DNA of 15,264 nucleotides from Aquificaceae bacterium (GCA_027014185.1 JALWEK010000044.1:1-15264), one strand, 5' to 3'. Counted from the stretch's first letter, positions 7,795 through 15,129 are shown. Numbers and translations: made by a program. Notes: generated by a model not told the origin, from the letters alone.

Positions 7795-8016
7795 TTAGAC
7801 TACAACGTAAGGCAGGAGTGCGAGCTGGCGAGCCCTCTTTATCTGAAGTGCTAGCCTTTTCTGATGCTTGTTGCAGAGATTCGTCTGTCTCCTGGACTTT
7901 ATCCTCGCCCTCTCGGTCATGAACTGCCTCAGCTCTTCGTAGTTCTTGTAGTCGGGCTCCTTCTTGTTCTCGCAGAAGTAACAAACCTTCCTCTTCGCAG
8001 GTCTCTTTATAGCCAT
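7795..8016 (-). CDS. rpsR: 30S ribosomal protein S18, zinc-ribbon (C+) form
   Basis: S18 sits on the small-subunit platform beside S6. The 73-residue product starts at the ATG at 8016, preceded by AGGAGG with a 6-nt spacer; an in-frame extension of 6 codons to 8034 would run into the upstream gene and lacks support. The family core is clear (VCYFCENK near the start, RARQLALLPY at the end). C12, C15, C48 and H51 form a C-x2-C...C-x2-H set that could hold zinc, as in the C+ forms of S18; many bacteria have lost the second pair. The start codon begins one base after the TGA of the upstream PhnD-like gene (TGA-G-ATG), so translation is probably coupled. Confidence 0.97.
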   Translation of the reverse strand: MAIKRPAKRKVCYFCENKKEPDYKNYEELRQFMTERARIKSRRQTNLCNKHQKRLALQIKRARQLALLPYVVV

Positions 8017-8017
8017 C

Positions 8018-8728
8018 TCAAACCTCCTGAACAAGTTCTTTCAAGTAATCTAGGGAATCGACAGGATACCACCTGCTTATCCTGAGCTGCTTCAATATTT
8101 TAGCACCCTTTTCATCTGTGGGCATCTCCTCCAGCGCCGCAAGGATAAGGTTTCTGTACTGCTGGAGCTCCGGAGCGAGCATTATCAGATGGGAGCTGAG
8201 CTTCTCCTCGCTCTCGTATATAGGAACCACGGCCCTCCTGGAAAGGTCCGAGAGTTGCTCCCAAAAGTCCTTGTACAGGAACCCGTAGGGTGCCTCTCCC
8301 TTGGAAACGCCGCCCAGGACGCTCTGCCATGATTCCCTGTACTCGAGGTAGTGCTCTATACCAAGCCTCCTCAGTATCCTCATTCCCAGGTAGGTGGCGA
8401 ACTGGTTCTCCACGCACAGAACCTTGTTCCCGCTTATAGCTTCTAAGCTGGGCTGGGCATCTCTGTTTGCGATTATCACCACCTCGTCGTAGTTGTCGTT
8501 CCCCGCAACGGGTATAAAGCCTCTCTCCTCGTGTATCTTCAGGGCATCGAGCGGGTTCGAATAGGTCATGTCCACGTGGGGGAAGCTCTTGTAGTAGCAC
8601 TCGAACTCAAAGCACTGCTCCATAGTGATATCAACGCCTACCTTCTCGGACAGGTACGTTATGAAGTAGAGCCAGTTTACCTTGTTCTTGGTAGAGTCGT
8701 GGGGACACACAGCAACCTTTATATGCAT
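8018..8728 (-). CDS. PhnD-like substrate-binding-fold protein without signal peptide
   Basis: The 236-residue product resembles the PhnD/phosphate-phosphonate periplasmic binding protein family (PF12974-type fold). It opens with a first strand IKVAVCPHD, then MTYSNPLDALKI, a DEVVIIANRDAQPSLEAI strand-helix, and a FATYLGMRILRRLGI segment where the family places its helix after the hinge. PhnD proteins normally deliver phosphonate or a related ligand to an ABC transporter. Here there is no signal peptide or lipobox, and the N-terminus runs straight into the fold. An AGGAG site 6 nt before the ATG supports this start. So it should stay in the cytosol, perhaps as a ligand sensor. No ABC permease or ATPase is nearby. 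It sits between ssb (9 bp) and rpsR (1 bp), breaking a very conserved gene order. The fold assignment is fairly confident; ligand and role are unknown. Confidence 0.8.
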   Translation of the reverse strand: MHIKVAVCPHDSTKNKVNWLYFITYLSEKVGVDITMEQCFEFECYYKSFPHVDMTYSNPLDALKIHEERGFIPVAGNDNYDEVVIIANRDAQPSLEAISGNKVLCVENQFATYLGMRILRRLGIEHYLEYRESWQSVLGGVSKGEAPYGFLYKDFWEQLSDLSRRAVVPIYESEEKLSSHLIMLAPELQQYRNLILAALEEMPTDEKGAKILKQLRISRWYPVDSLDYLKELVQEV

Positions 8729-8737
8729 AGTCTTCTC

Positions 8738-9172
8738 CTAGAAGGGGATTTCATCGTCCTCGTCGAAAGGTTCTTTCTCTTCGAGGGCCTTTAGCTCCTC
8801 CTCTATCTTCTCGGGTGTTGGGATCTCCTCCTCCTCCACCTCCTCGATCCTGGGCTTCCTTATTATCCTCACAGCCTCGGCCACGATTCTCACCTTTGAG
8901 TAGTTCTTCCCGTCCTGCCCGGTCCACCTGTCCTGGGTGAGCCTGCCTTCTATCACGACCTGATAGCCTTTAGAGAGTCTCGTGGATAGGTCCTCGGCCA
9001 GCTTACCGTAGGCCTTAACATCGAAGTAGTGGCTCTCCTCCTTCCACTCCTCACCAACCCTGTACCTTCTGTTCCAGGCTACGTTGAACTCCGTAACAGG
9101 ACTTCCAGAAGGGAGGTATCTGATCACGGGATCGCTGGTCAGCCTTCCGATGAGGAGGACCTTATTTAGCAC
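8738..9172 (-). CDS. ssb: Single-stranded DNA-binding protein SSB
   Basis: SSB coats single-stranded DNA in replication, repair and recombination and recruits partners through its C-terminal tip. Residues 1 to about 105 form the OB fold, beginning MLNKVLLIGRLTSDP and including RLSKGYQVVIEGRL. A Glu-rich linker and the acidic tip DEDDEIPF follow; the tip is close to the canonical DDDIPF. The 144-residue length is normal. The start is a GTG at 9172, lying 11 bp inside the 3' end of rpsF, with GAGGTGA upstream. Overlap and order fit the conserved rpsF-ssb pair. Confidence 0.97.
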   Translation of the reverse strand: MLNKVLLIGRLTSDPVIRYLPSGSPVTEFNVAWNRRYRVGEEWKEESHYFDVKAYGKLAEDLSTRLSKGYQVVIEGRLTQDRWTGQDGKNYSKVRIVAEAVRIIRKPRIEEVEEEEIPTPEKIEEELKALEEKEPFDEDDEIPF

Positions 9173-9503
9173 CCTTTATCACCTCGCTCTCCTTTATCTG
9201 GAAGCTGAGCCACCTTATCACGTCCTCGTTTATCTTCAGCTGGAAGTCGAGCTCGTTGGGTAGCTGTGGGTTCTCCGTTTTGTACTGAACCAGGAAGTAC
9301 CTTCCGTGGTTGTAGTTCTCAATCCTGTAGGCCAGGGTCTTAGTTCCCCAGTCTTGGAAGTGGAGGATCTCTCCTCCTTTGGACTCGATGAACTTCTTGA
9401 TCTCCTCGGCCCGCTGTTTAACCTCTTCCTCGGTCAGGGTGGGTTTGAGGACGAAGACGGTCTCGTAAAACCTAACTGTCTTGTAGTGCCTGTGCCTTGG
9501 CAT
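9162..9503 (-). CDS. rpsF: 30S ribosomal protein S6
   Basis: S6 forms a pair with S18 on the platform of the small ribosomal subunit. The 113-residue protein shows the family core: FYETVFVLKPTLTEEE, then WGTKTLAYRIENYNHGRYFLVQY. It starts about 11 residues before the usual MRxYE beginning, with a basic segment MPRHRHYKTVR. That start is well supported by AGGAGGTGA only 4 nt before the ATG. It leads the S6-SSB-S18-L9 operon and lies 59 bp after speE, the largest gap in this run of genes. Confidence 0.97.
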   Translation of the reverse strand: MPRHRHYKTVRFYETVFVLKPTLTEEEVKQRAEEIKKFIESKGGEILHFQDWGTKTLAYRIENYNHGRYFLVQYKTENPQLPNELDFQLKINEDVIRWLSFQIKESEVIKGAK

Positions 9504-9567
9504 CCTTTCACCTCCTGGTCTTTTGGCCCCCTCTCATCCTGAGGGAGCGAGGCAAACAAGTATTATA
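9504..9567 (-). promoter_or_regulatory. rpsF leader: -10 box and hairpin
   Basis: Read on the minus strand, a perfect TATAAT (9567-9562) overlaps the stop codon of speE, although no good -35 is visible. Transcription from it would begin near 9555 and leave a leader of about 50 nt. That leader contains a hairpin: GCTCCCTC (9548-9541), loop AGGAT, GAGAGGGGGC (9535-9526), about 8 pairs with two bulges. There is no T-tract, so it is not a terminator. In many bacteria the rpsF leader binds the S6:S18 complex through a conserved CCG in a bulged stem. No CCG occurs in this leader, so I call it only a candidate. Confidence 0.4.
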
Positions 9568-10405
9568 ACCTGAACTCTCCCTCCATGACCTTCCTGTAAA
9601 AACCTTCCGGAAGGAAGGCGTACCTGTGCATCTCTTCCGAGTAGATCTTAGTATCAACCTTCACCTCACGGGCAGGCTGGCGGACGGCATGCTTTTTGGA
9701 AGCGATGGAGTAGGTCCACCAGTAGCCTGCGTATATGGGAACCACCGAGGTGTACAGATCGACTATCGGAAAGACCTTCTGAAGGTTCTTCTGGATTTTG
9801 ACAACCATATCCAGGTGGTAGTGTATGGACTCTGTCTGCGCTGCGAAGATACCGTCCTCCTTAAGCGCTCTGTGAACGAACCTGAAGAACTCCTCGGTAG
9901 TCAGGACGTGGGCAAAGCCCACAGGGTCGGTTGAGTCCACTATAACAACGTCGAACTCGTTCTCGTAGTCCTGTATGTACTTGTACCCGTCCTCGTTCAC
10001 CACTATCGCCCTCGGATCGTCGAAGGAGCAAGAGAGTGTTGGAAAGAACTTCTTGGAGACCTCGATAACCTCCTTGTCTATATCCACGAGAACTGCACGC
10101 TTTACGCACTCGTGCTTGAGAACCTCCCTCAGAGTTCCGCCGTCCCCTCCTCCTATTATCAGAACGTCCTCGGGGTTGGGGTGTGCGTGTAGGGGAACGT
10201 GAGCCAAGTACTCGTGGTACATGAACTCGTACTTCTCGTCGAGCTGGACCACACCGTCTAGGACTAGGAGCCTGCCGAACTCGGGAGACTCTAAGACCAA
10301 GATCTCCTGATACTCGCTCTTTCCCTCGTAGAGTATCTTGCTCACGGTGTAACAGTGCCTTATCGGAGCGTAGGGATCTCTCTCTATAAAGAAGACGTCC
10401 TTCAT
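9563..10405 (-). CDS. speE: Spermidine synthase-family aminopropyltransferase SpeE
   Basis: SpeE enzymes move an aminopropyl group from decarboxylated S-adenosylmethionine to putrescine or a related amine, making polyamines important for thermophiles. The 280-residue protein has the nucleotide-binding VLIIGGGDGGT (81-91), an acidic residue after the next strand (VDID), and the catalytic DSTDP (157-161), followed by GYWWTYSIASKKH near the C-terminal third. After DSTDPVG the sequence is FAHVL where most relatives have PAxxL, so amine preference may differ; agmatine or longer amines are possible. I chose the ATG at 10405, 2 nt after the rsmA stop, with GAGGT upstream; a TTG at 10411 is the alternative. 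It lies between rsmA and rpsF in one probable transcript. Confidence 0.93.
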   Translation of the reverse strand: MKDVFFIERDPYAPIRHCYTVSKILYEGKSEYQEILVLESPEFGRLLVLDGVVQLDEKYEFMYHEYLAHVPLHAHPNPEDVLIIGGGDGGTLREVLKHECVKRAVLVDIDKEVIEVSKKFFPTLSCSFDDPRAIVVNEDGYKYIQDYENEFDVVIVDSTDPVGFAHVLTTEEFFRFVHRALKEDGIFAAQTESIHYHLDMVVKIQKNLQKVFPIVDLYTSVVPIYAGYWWTYSIASKKHAVRQPAREVKVDTKIYSEEMHRYAFLPEGFYRKVMEGEFRL

Positions 10406-10407
10406 CT

Positions 10408-11162
<755 letters not shown>

Positions 11163-12596
11163 ATGTTCAAGAAAGTCCTCGTTGCCAACAGAGGAGAGGT
11201 GGCCCTTAGGATAATAAGGGCCTGTAAGGAGCTCGGTATAAAGACGGTGGCCATATACTCCGAGGCGGACGTCAGATCCCTCTACGTCAAGAAGGCGGAC
11301 GAAGCCTACCTTATACCGGGAGATCCTATAAGGGCCTACCTTGACTACGTTCGGATAGTGGATCTCGCCCGCCAGGTGGGGGCGGACGCCATACATCCGG
11401 GATACGGTTTCTTGGCGGAGAACGCGGACTTCGCAAGGTACTGCCGCAGGAGGGGAGTGACCTTCATAGGCCCCACACCCGAGCAGATAGAGATGTTCGG
11501 GGACAAGGTGAAGGCCAAGAAGGTTATGTCCGAGGCGGGGCTGCCTGTGGTTCCCGGAACACCGGAGCCCCTGAGCGACCCGGAGGAGGCCCTTCAGTTT
11601 GCAAAGGAGATAGGTTTCCCCGTTATGCTCAAGGCCGCCTACGGGGGCGGTGGAAGGGGTATGAGAGTCGTCCGCTCGGAGGAGGAGTTAAAGAGCGCCT
11701 TCGAGAGCGCCTACAGGGAGGCTGAGGCCTTCTTCGGTAAGGGGGACATATTCGTAGAGAAGTATATAGACAATCCTAAGCACATAGAGGTCCAGGTTCT
11801 CGGAGACAAGTACGGGAACATAATACACCTGGGGGAGAGGGACTGCTCGATACAGAGGAGGCACCAGAAGCTGATAGAGATAGCCCCTTCTCCGGCCCTA
11901 GACAGGGATCTGAGGATGAAGATCCTCGGGAACGCGGTGCGTGCCCTTATGAGGGTCGGTTACGAGAACGCGGGAACCCTGGAGTTCCTCGTAGATACCA
12001 AGACCGGCGAGTACTACTTCATAGAGATGAACACGCGCCTCCAGGTTGAACACACCATCACGGAGACAATCACCGGCGTGGACATAGTGGAGACGATGAT
12101 AAGGATAGCTGCTGGAGAGCCCCTTCCCTTCCTCCAGAGCGACATAACCTTCAGGGGATACGCCATAGAGTTCAGGATAAACGCAGAGGACCCCAAAAAG
12201 GGCTTTGCCCCCTCTCCGGGAAAGATAACCGCCTACTACTCCCCCGGTGGCCCGGGAGTCAGGATAGATGCGGGGGTCTATAAAGACTACATAATCCCCC
12301 CTTATTACGACTCTATGATAGCCAAGATGACGGTATGGGCCCTCACCTGGGAGAAGGCTGTGGCAAGGTCGAGGAGGGCGATAGACGAGTTCATCGTCAG
12401 GGGTGTTCCTACAAACATACCCCTATACAGGGAGATCGTGAGGGATCCGGACTTCCTGAGGGGAGACTTCGGGGTCAGGTTCTTGGAGGAGAAGATCCAG
12501 AAGGGAGAGTACGACTTTGCAGTAGAGGGAGAGGTGGACAGGGAGGACATAGTCCTCGCAATATCGGCCGCGATAGCAGCCCACTACGGTCTGTAA
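11163..12596 (+). CDS. Biotin carboxylase subunit (acetyl-CoA / pyruvate / 2-oxoglutarate carboxylase)
   Basis: This 477-residue enzyme carboxylates biotin on a carrier protein using bicarbonate and ATP. It shows FKKVLVANRGEVALRIIRA at the start, HPGYGFLAEN (78-87), the ATP-grasp loop GGGGRGM (161-167) and EMNTRLQVEH (288-297) with catalytic residues in place. The C-terminus EDIVLAISAAIAAHYGL is typical of two-subunit pyruvate carboxylase (PycA) and of the 2-oxoglutarate carboxylase small subunit (CfiB) of Hydrogenobacter, as opposed to fatty-acid AccC. No partner subunit is adjacent, so the substrate cannot be fixed. If it serves 2-oxoglutarate or pyruvate it would feed the reductive TCA cycle or anaplerosis. 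No Shine-Dalgarno sequence precedes the ATG; a -10 box 8 nt upstream suggests a leaderless mRNA. Its end overlaps the convergent lipoprotein gene by 13 bp. Confidence 0.93.
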   Translation: MFKKVLVANRGEVALRIIRACKELGIKTVAIYSEADVRSLYVKKADEAYLIPGDPIRAYLDYVRIVDLARQVGADAIHPGYGFLAENADFARYCRRRGVTFIGPTPEQIEMFGDKVKAKKVMSEAGLPVVPGTPEPLSDPEEALQFAKEIGFPVMLKAAYGGGGRGMRVVRSEEELKSAFESAYREAEAFFGKGDIFVEKYIDNPKHIEVQVLGDKYGNIIHLGERDCSIQRRHQKLIEIAPSPALDRDLRMKILGNAVRALMRVGYENAGTLEFLVDTKTGEYYFIEMNTRLQVEHTITETITGVDIVETMIRIAAGEPLPFLQSDITFRGYAIEFRINAEDPKKGFAPSPGKITAYYSPGGPGVRIDAGVYKDYIIPPYYDSMIAKMTVWALTWEKAVARSRRAIDEFIVRGVPTNIPLYREIVRDPDFLRGDFGVRFLEEKIQKGEYDFAVEGEVDREDIVLAISAAIAAHYGL

Positions 12597-13357
12597 ACTA
12601 TCCTTGCGGGCTCGCTCTTGGCCCCGGCACTGTTCACGCTGACTATCTCGTAAACAGTTTCTCTCTTGGGGAGTTCGTCCACATAGTAGTTGCTCACTAT
12701 TGGCTCCGGAGTTAGGAGCTTTCCGTTTCTGTACACCAGAAATCTGACCTCATCGTCCGGGCCCCACCAGTAAAGGAAAAGCTTATCCCCCCTTACAACG
12801 TACCTGACGTCCTCCGGGGGTGCTGGCCTCAGGGGTTCAACCGGAGGTATCTCAACTATAGTGGGCTCACTCTCAACTCTCCCCATCACCTTAGTCACCC
12901 CAACGATCTTAGGTTTTAGCCCCCGCTCGATCTCCATCTTCCTACCCCTCACCTCGGCCAGGGGTTTGGGGATCAGCTTACCGTCCCTGTATGGGTACAG
13001 CCTGTAGGTTCCCACCTCCTTGGCGATTATCTCCACTCTGTCGTTCTTCACCTCAACCTCAAGAGAGGGCCTGCCCGCTCCGGCTTCTTCCACACAGCTC
13101 AAGACCTCCCTTCCCTTTGGACTTGACACCTTGAAGCAGAACCTTGAAGGATCATCCCTGACTAAGAACCCATCTATGGGTACAAAACCCTCCGCCTTCA
13201 GACCTTTGATTTTGGGTATGAGGTAAACTTTGCTGCCTATCCTCTTCAGTTCGTACTCGGGAGGAGGTAGAGGTTTTGGAGGTTTTTTGATACCACACGA
13301 TAAGATTAAACCGAACTTTAAAAGGAGGAAAAGGATTTTAAATCTCCAACAAATCAT
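12584..13357 (-). CDS. Putative lipoprotein with C-terminal fibronectin III-like domain
   Basis: The 257-residue product begins with a signal sequence and a lipobox-like LILSC, giving a lipidated Cys21. After it comes GIKKPPKPLPPP, reminiscent of the CGxKGPLxxP start of small LptM/YifL-type lipoproteins. The rest is strand-rich and basic, with a Pro-rich linker near 165-178. A final stretch (about 180-255) reads like a fibronectin type III domain: LFLYWWGPDD, FLVYRNGKLL, then YEIVSVNSAGAKSEPA. It is probably anchored in the cell envelope; the role is unknown. I chose the ATG at 13357; a TTG two codons earlier (13363) is possible. There is no Shine-Dalgarno sequence and a perfect TATAAT lies just upstream. 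It converges on accC with a 13-bp overlap and diverges from the kamA-like gene. Confidence 0.78.
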   Translation of the reverse strand: MICWRFKILFLLLKFGLILSCGIKKPPKPLPPPEYELKRIGSKVYLIPKIKGLKAEGFVPIDGFLVRDDPSRFCFKVSSPKGREVLSCVEEAGAGRPSLEVEVKNDRVEIIAKEVGTYRLYPYRDGKLIPKPLAEVRGRKMEIERGLKPKIVGVTKVMGRVESEPTIVEIPPVEPLRPAPPEDVRYVVRGDKLFLYWWGPDDEVRFLVYRNGKLLTPEPIVSNYYVDELPKRETVYEIVSVNSAGAKSEPARIVYRP

Positions 13358-13368
13358 CTTCAAAATGA

Positions 13369-13374
13369 ATTATA
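13369..13374 (-). promoter_or_regulatory. -10 box for the lipoprotein gene
   Basis: A perfect TATAAT on the minus strand predicts transcription starting near 13362, about 5 nt before the ATG at 13357. No ribosome-binding site is present in that space and no clear -35 is seen, so a near-leaderless mRNA is likely. Confidence 0.45.
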
Positions 13375-13405
13375 TCTCTTTTAAAATCTCCTTAACCCAC
13401 AAGAC

Positions 13406-13433
13406 TTGACAATAGGGAAAATTCATCTAAAAT
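13406..13433 (+). promoter_or_regulatory. Sigma70-type promoter for the kamA-like gene
   Basis: TTGACA (13406-13411), a perfect -35 consensus, is followed after 16 bp by TAAAAT (13428-13433), five of six matches to the -10 consensus. Transcription would start near 13440, giving a leader of about 60 nt. This is the best promoter match noticed in the window. It probably drives the kamA-like gene, the unknown gene behind it and topA. Confidence 0.65.
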
Positions 13434-13441
13434 AAATGCTG

Positions 13442-13465
13442 CCAAAACCGGAATTTTGGTTTTGG
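13442..13465 (+). repeat. Inverted repeat in the 5' leader of the kamA-like mRNA
   Basis: CCAAAACC (13442-13449) and GGTTTTGG (13458-13465) form a perfect 8-bp inverted repeat around an 8-nt loop. CCAAAA can also pair with TTTTGG at 13454-13459 (6-nt loop) or with a third TTTTGG at 13470-13475. If transcription starts near 13440, the hairpin sits at the extreme 5' end of the mRNA. It could be a protein-binding operator in DNA or a stabilising or switching structure in RNA. Confidence 0.6.
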
Positions 13466-13500
13466 TGCCTTTTGGAAGTTTGAAAATGGAGGTGGGTAAG

Positions 13501-14628
13501 ATGAAAAGGAAGGTTAAATACATTACCAAACTCGAATTCATAGATAAGCTCGACGAAAAAGAGCGTCAAGAATTGAAGGAAGTTACGGAAAAGTTCGCAT
13601 TTAGAACGAACGATTACTACAATTCTTTGATAAATTGGGATGATCCAGAGGATCCTATAAGGCGCATAGTTATACCCACAACCGAAGAGCTGGATGTATG
13701 GGGCAAGCTCGACGCTTCCAACGAGAGCAAGTACATGAAAGTACACGGCCTAGAGCACAAGTATCCTGACACAGCGCTTCTTCTTGTCACCGATGTGTGC
13801 GGTATATACTGCAGATTTTGCTTCAGGAAGAGGCTCTTCATGAACGACAACGACGAGGTTGCCAGGGACGTCTCGGAAGGTCTCGAGTACATAAGGAACC
13901 ATCCGGAGATCAACAACGTCCTTCTTACAGGAGGAGATCCCCTCGTCCTGGCCACCTTCAAGCTCGAAAAGATACTCAAAGCCCTCGCGGATATCCCCCA
14001 TGTGAGGATAGTGAGGATAGGATCGAAGATGCTGGCGGTAAACCCCTTTAGGGTTATAGACGACCCTGACCTTCTGGACCTCTTCAAGTGGTTCAACACC
14101 GAGACAGGCAAGAAGCTCTACCTTATGAACCACTTCAACCATCCGAGGGAGCTTACCAAGGAGGCGATGAAGGCTGTGGAATTGGTCCAGCTCACCGGGA
14201 CCACGCTCACGAACCAGACACCCATACTGAAGGGTATAAACGACTCTCCCGAGGTTCTGAGAGAGCTTCTGGAGGAGCTCTCCTTTATAGGAGTCCCCCC
14301 CTACTACGTCTTCCAGTGCAGGCCTACTGCGGGTAACAAGACCTACTCCACCAAGATAGAGGAGACCATAGACCTAGTTGAGGCGGTCAGGGCCAAGATG
14401 TCCGGCCTAGCGGCTAGGGTAAGATACGTTATGTCCCATGAGACCGGCAAGATAGAGATACTAGGAAAGACAGAGGATCTTATCTTCTTCCGGTATCACA
14501 GGGCGGCCGATCCGGAGAACGCTGGTAAGTTCATGGTCTTTAAGAGAAATCCCGAGGCTCACTGGTTCGATGACTACACCGAGAAGATAGACGAGTACAA
14601 GGTTGAAATGGAGGAAGAGCTGGTTTAA
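13501..14628 (+). CDS. KamA-family radical SAM aminomutase (lysine 2,3-aminomutase-like, substrate uncertain)
   Basis: This 375-residue protein belongs to the lysine 2,3-aminomutase family, which uses AdoMet, a 4Fe-4S cluster and PLP to move an amino group from carbon 2 to carbon 3. Cluster cysteines are C100, C104 and C107 (CGIYCRFC); LLTGGDPLVL (141-150), HFNHPREL (211-218) and TNQTPILKGIND match the family. Clostridial KamA binds PLP through the lysine of a GGGGK motif; here the same place reads SHETGKIEI, with K317 the likely PLP lysine. In KamA two aspartates bind the lysine side chain; the first is replaced by R274 (FQCRPTAG) and the second is absent, so lysine may not be the substrate. 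Start ATG 13501 is chosen because GGAGGTG lies 6 nt upstream; ATG 13486 is less likely. The first 90 codons are more A/T-rich than the rest. Confidence 0.88.
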   Translation: MKRKVKYITKLEFIDKLDEKERQELKEVTEKFAFRTNDYYNSLINWDDPEDPIRRIVIPTTEELDVWGKLDASNESKYMKVHGLEHKYPDTALLLVTDVCGIYCRFCFRKRLFMNDNDEVARDVSEGLEYIRNHPEINNVLLTGGDPLVLATFKLEKILKALADIPHVRIVRIGSKMLAVNPFRVIDDPDLLDLFKWFNTETGKKLYLMNHFNHPRELTKEAMKAVELVQLTGTTLTNQTPILKGINDSPEVLRELLEELSFIGVPPYYVFQCRPTAGNKTYSTKIEETIDLVEAVRAKMSGLAARVRYVMSHETGKIEILGKTEDLIFFRYHRAADPENAGKFMVFKRNPEAHWFDDYTEKIDEYKVEMEEELV

Positions 14629-14640
14629 CTTCTCTGGAAG

Positions 14641-15129
14641 ATGGAAGTGTCTCCCCTTTACATACTCCTTGCTAAGCTAGAGGAAGAGATAGGTTACCAG
14701 CGGAAGGTTATAAACACCTTCCTCGCAACCCAGCAGAGGACTTCCGAGCTAACCTTGAAGACGGTTGACATACTCCGCAGGCTCACCCAGAGCTTCAGGT
14801 TAGTGGCGCTTATACTCGACGAAATAGAATCGATGACAGACAAGTACATGAGGGAGCAGGCTCTCCTGCTCAGTTCGGAGAGTCTCTCCCTATCGGCTAT
14901 ACTTCTTCCAACCTTGGAACAGCTCTCCCCCCTATTTTTGGAGAGTATGAAGGTATATGATGAACCTATCCTAGACAGAATAGAGGCTGTGGTTGAGTTC
15001 ATAGAGAACTCTCTTGGAGAGCAGGAGGAGCTTATTACCGAGGAGCTGGCTAGGACCGTGGAGGACATAATGAGGACCCTCGAGTACCACATAAGGATAG
15101 GGGAGAGGACGCTTGCTAAAATCGTGTAG
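14641..15129 (+). CDS. All-helical protein of unknown function
   Basis: I do not recognise a family. The 162-residue product is predicted to be almost wholly helical and coiled-coil-like, with regular Leu/Ile spacing, no Cys, no Trp, only one Gly after the N-terminal quarter, and no signal peptide or clear membrane span. The middle (about 75-105) is more hydrophobic, rich in Ser and Leu, and the ends are acidic. It starts 12 bp after the kamA-like stop with only GGAAG directly before the ATG. Its TAG is followed immediately by the topA ATG, so topA translation is probably coupled. A structural or adaptor role is possible but not shown. Confidence 0.78.
   Translation: MEVSPLYILLAKLEEEIGYQRKVINTFLATQQRTSELTLKTVDILRRLTQSFRLVALILDEIESMTDKYMREQALLLSSESLSLSAILLPTLEQLSPLFLESMKVYDEPILDRIEAVVEFIENSLGEQEELITEELARTVEDIMRTLEYHIRIGERTLAKIV

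Noticed and set aside
8112..8600. A 162-codon open frame in another minus-strand frame within the PhnD-like gene
   Set aside because: It is very Arg/Gly-rich and out of frame with a gene that has a good ribosome site and a recognisable fold.
9526..9548. Hairpin after speE as an intrinsic terminator
   Set aside because: No T-tract follows on the minus strand; the following bases are CAAAAGACC. It is better treated as a leader structure.
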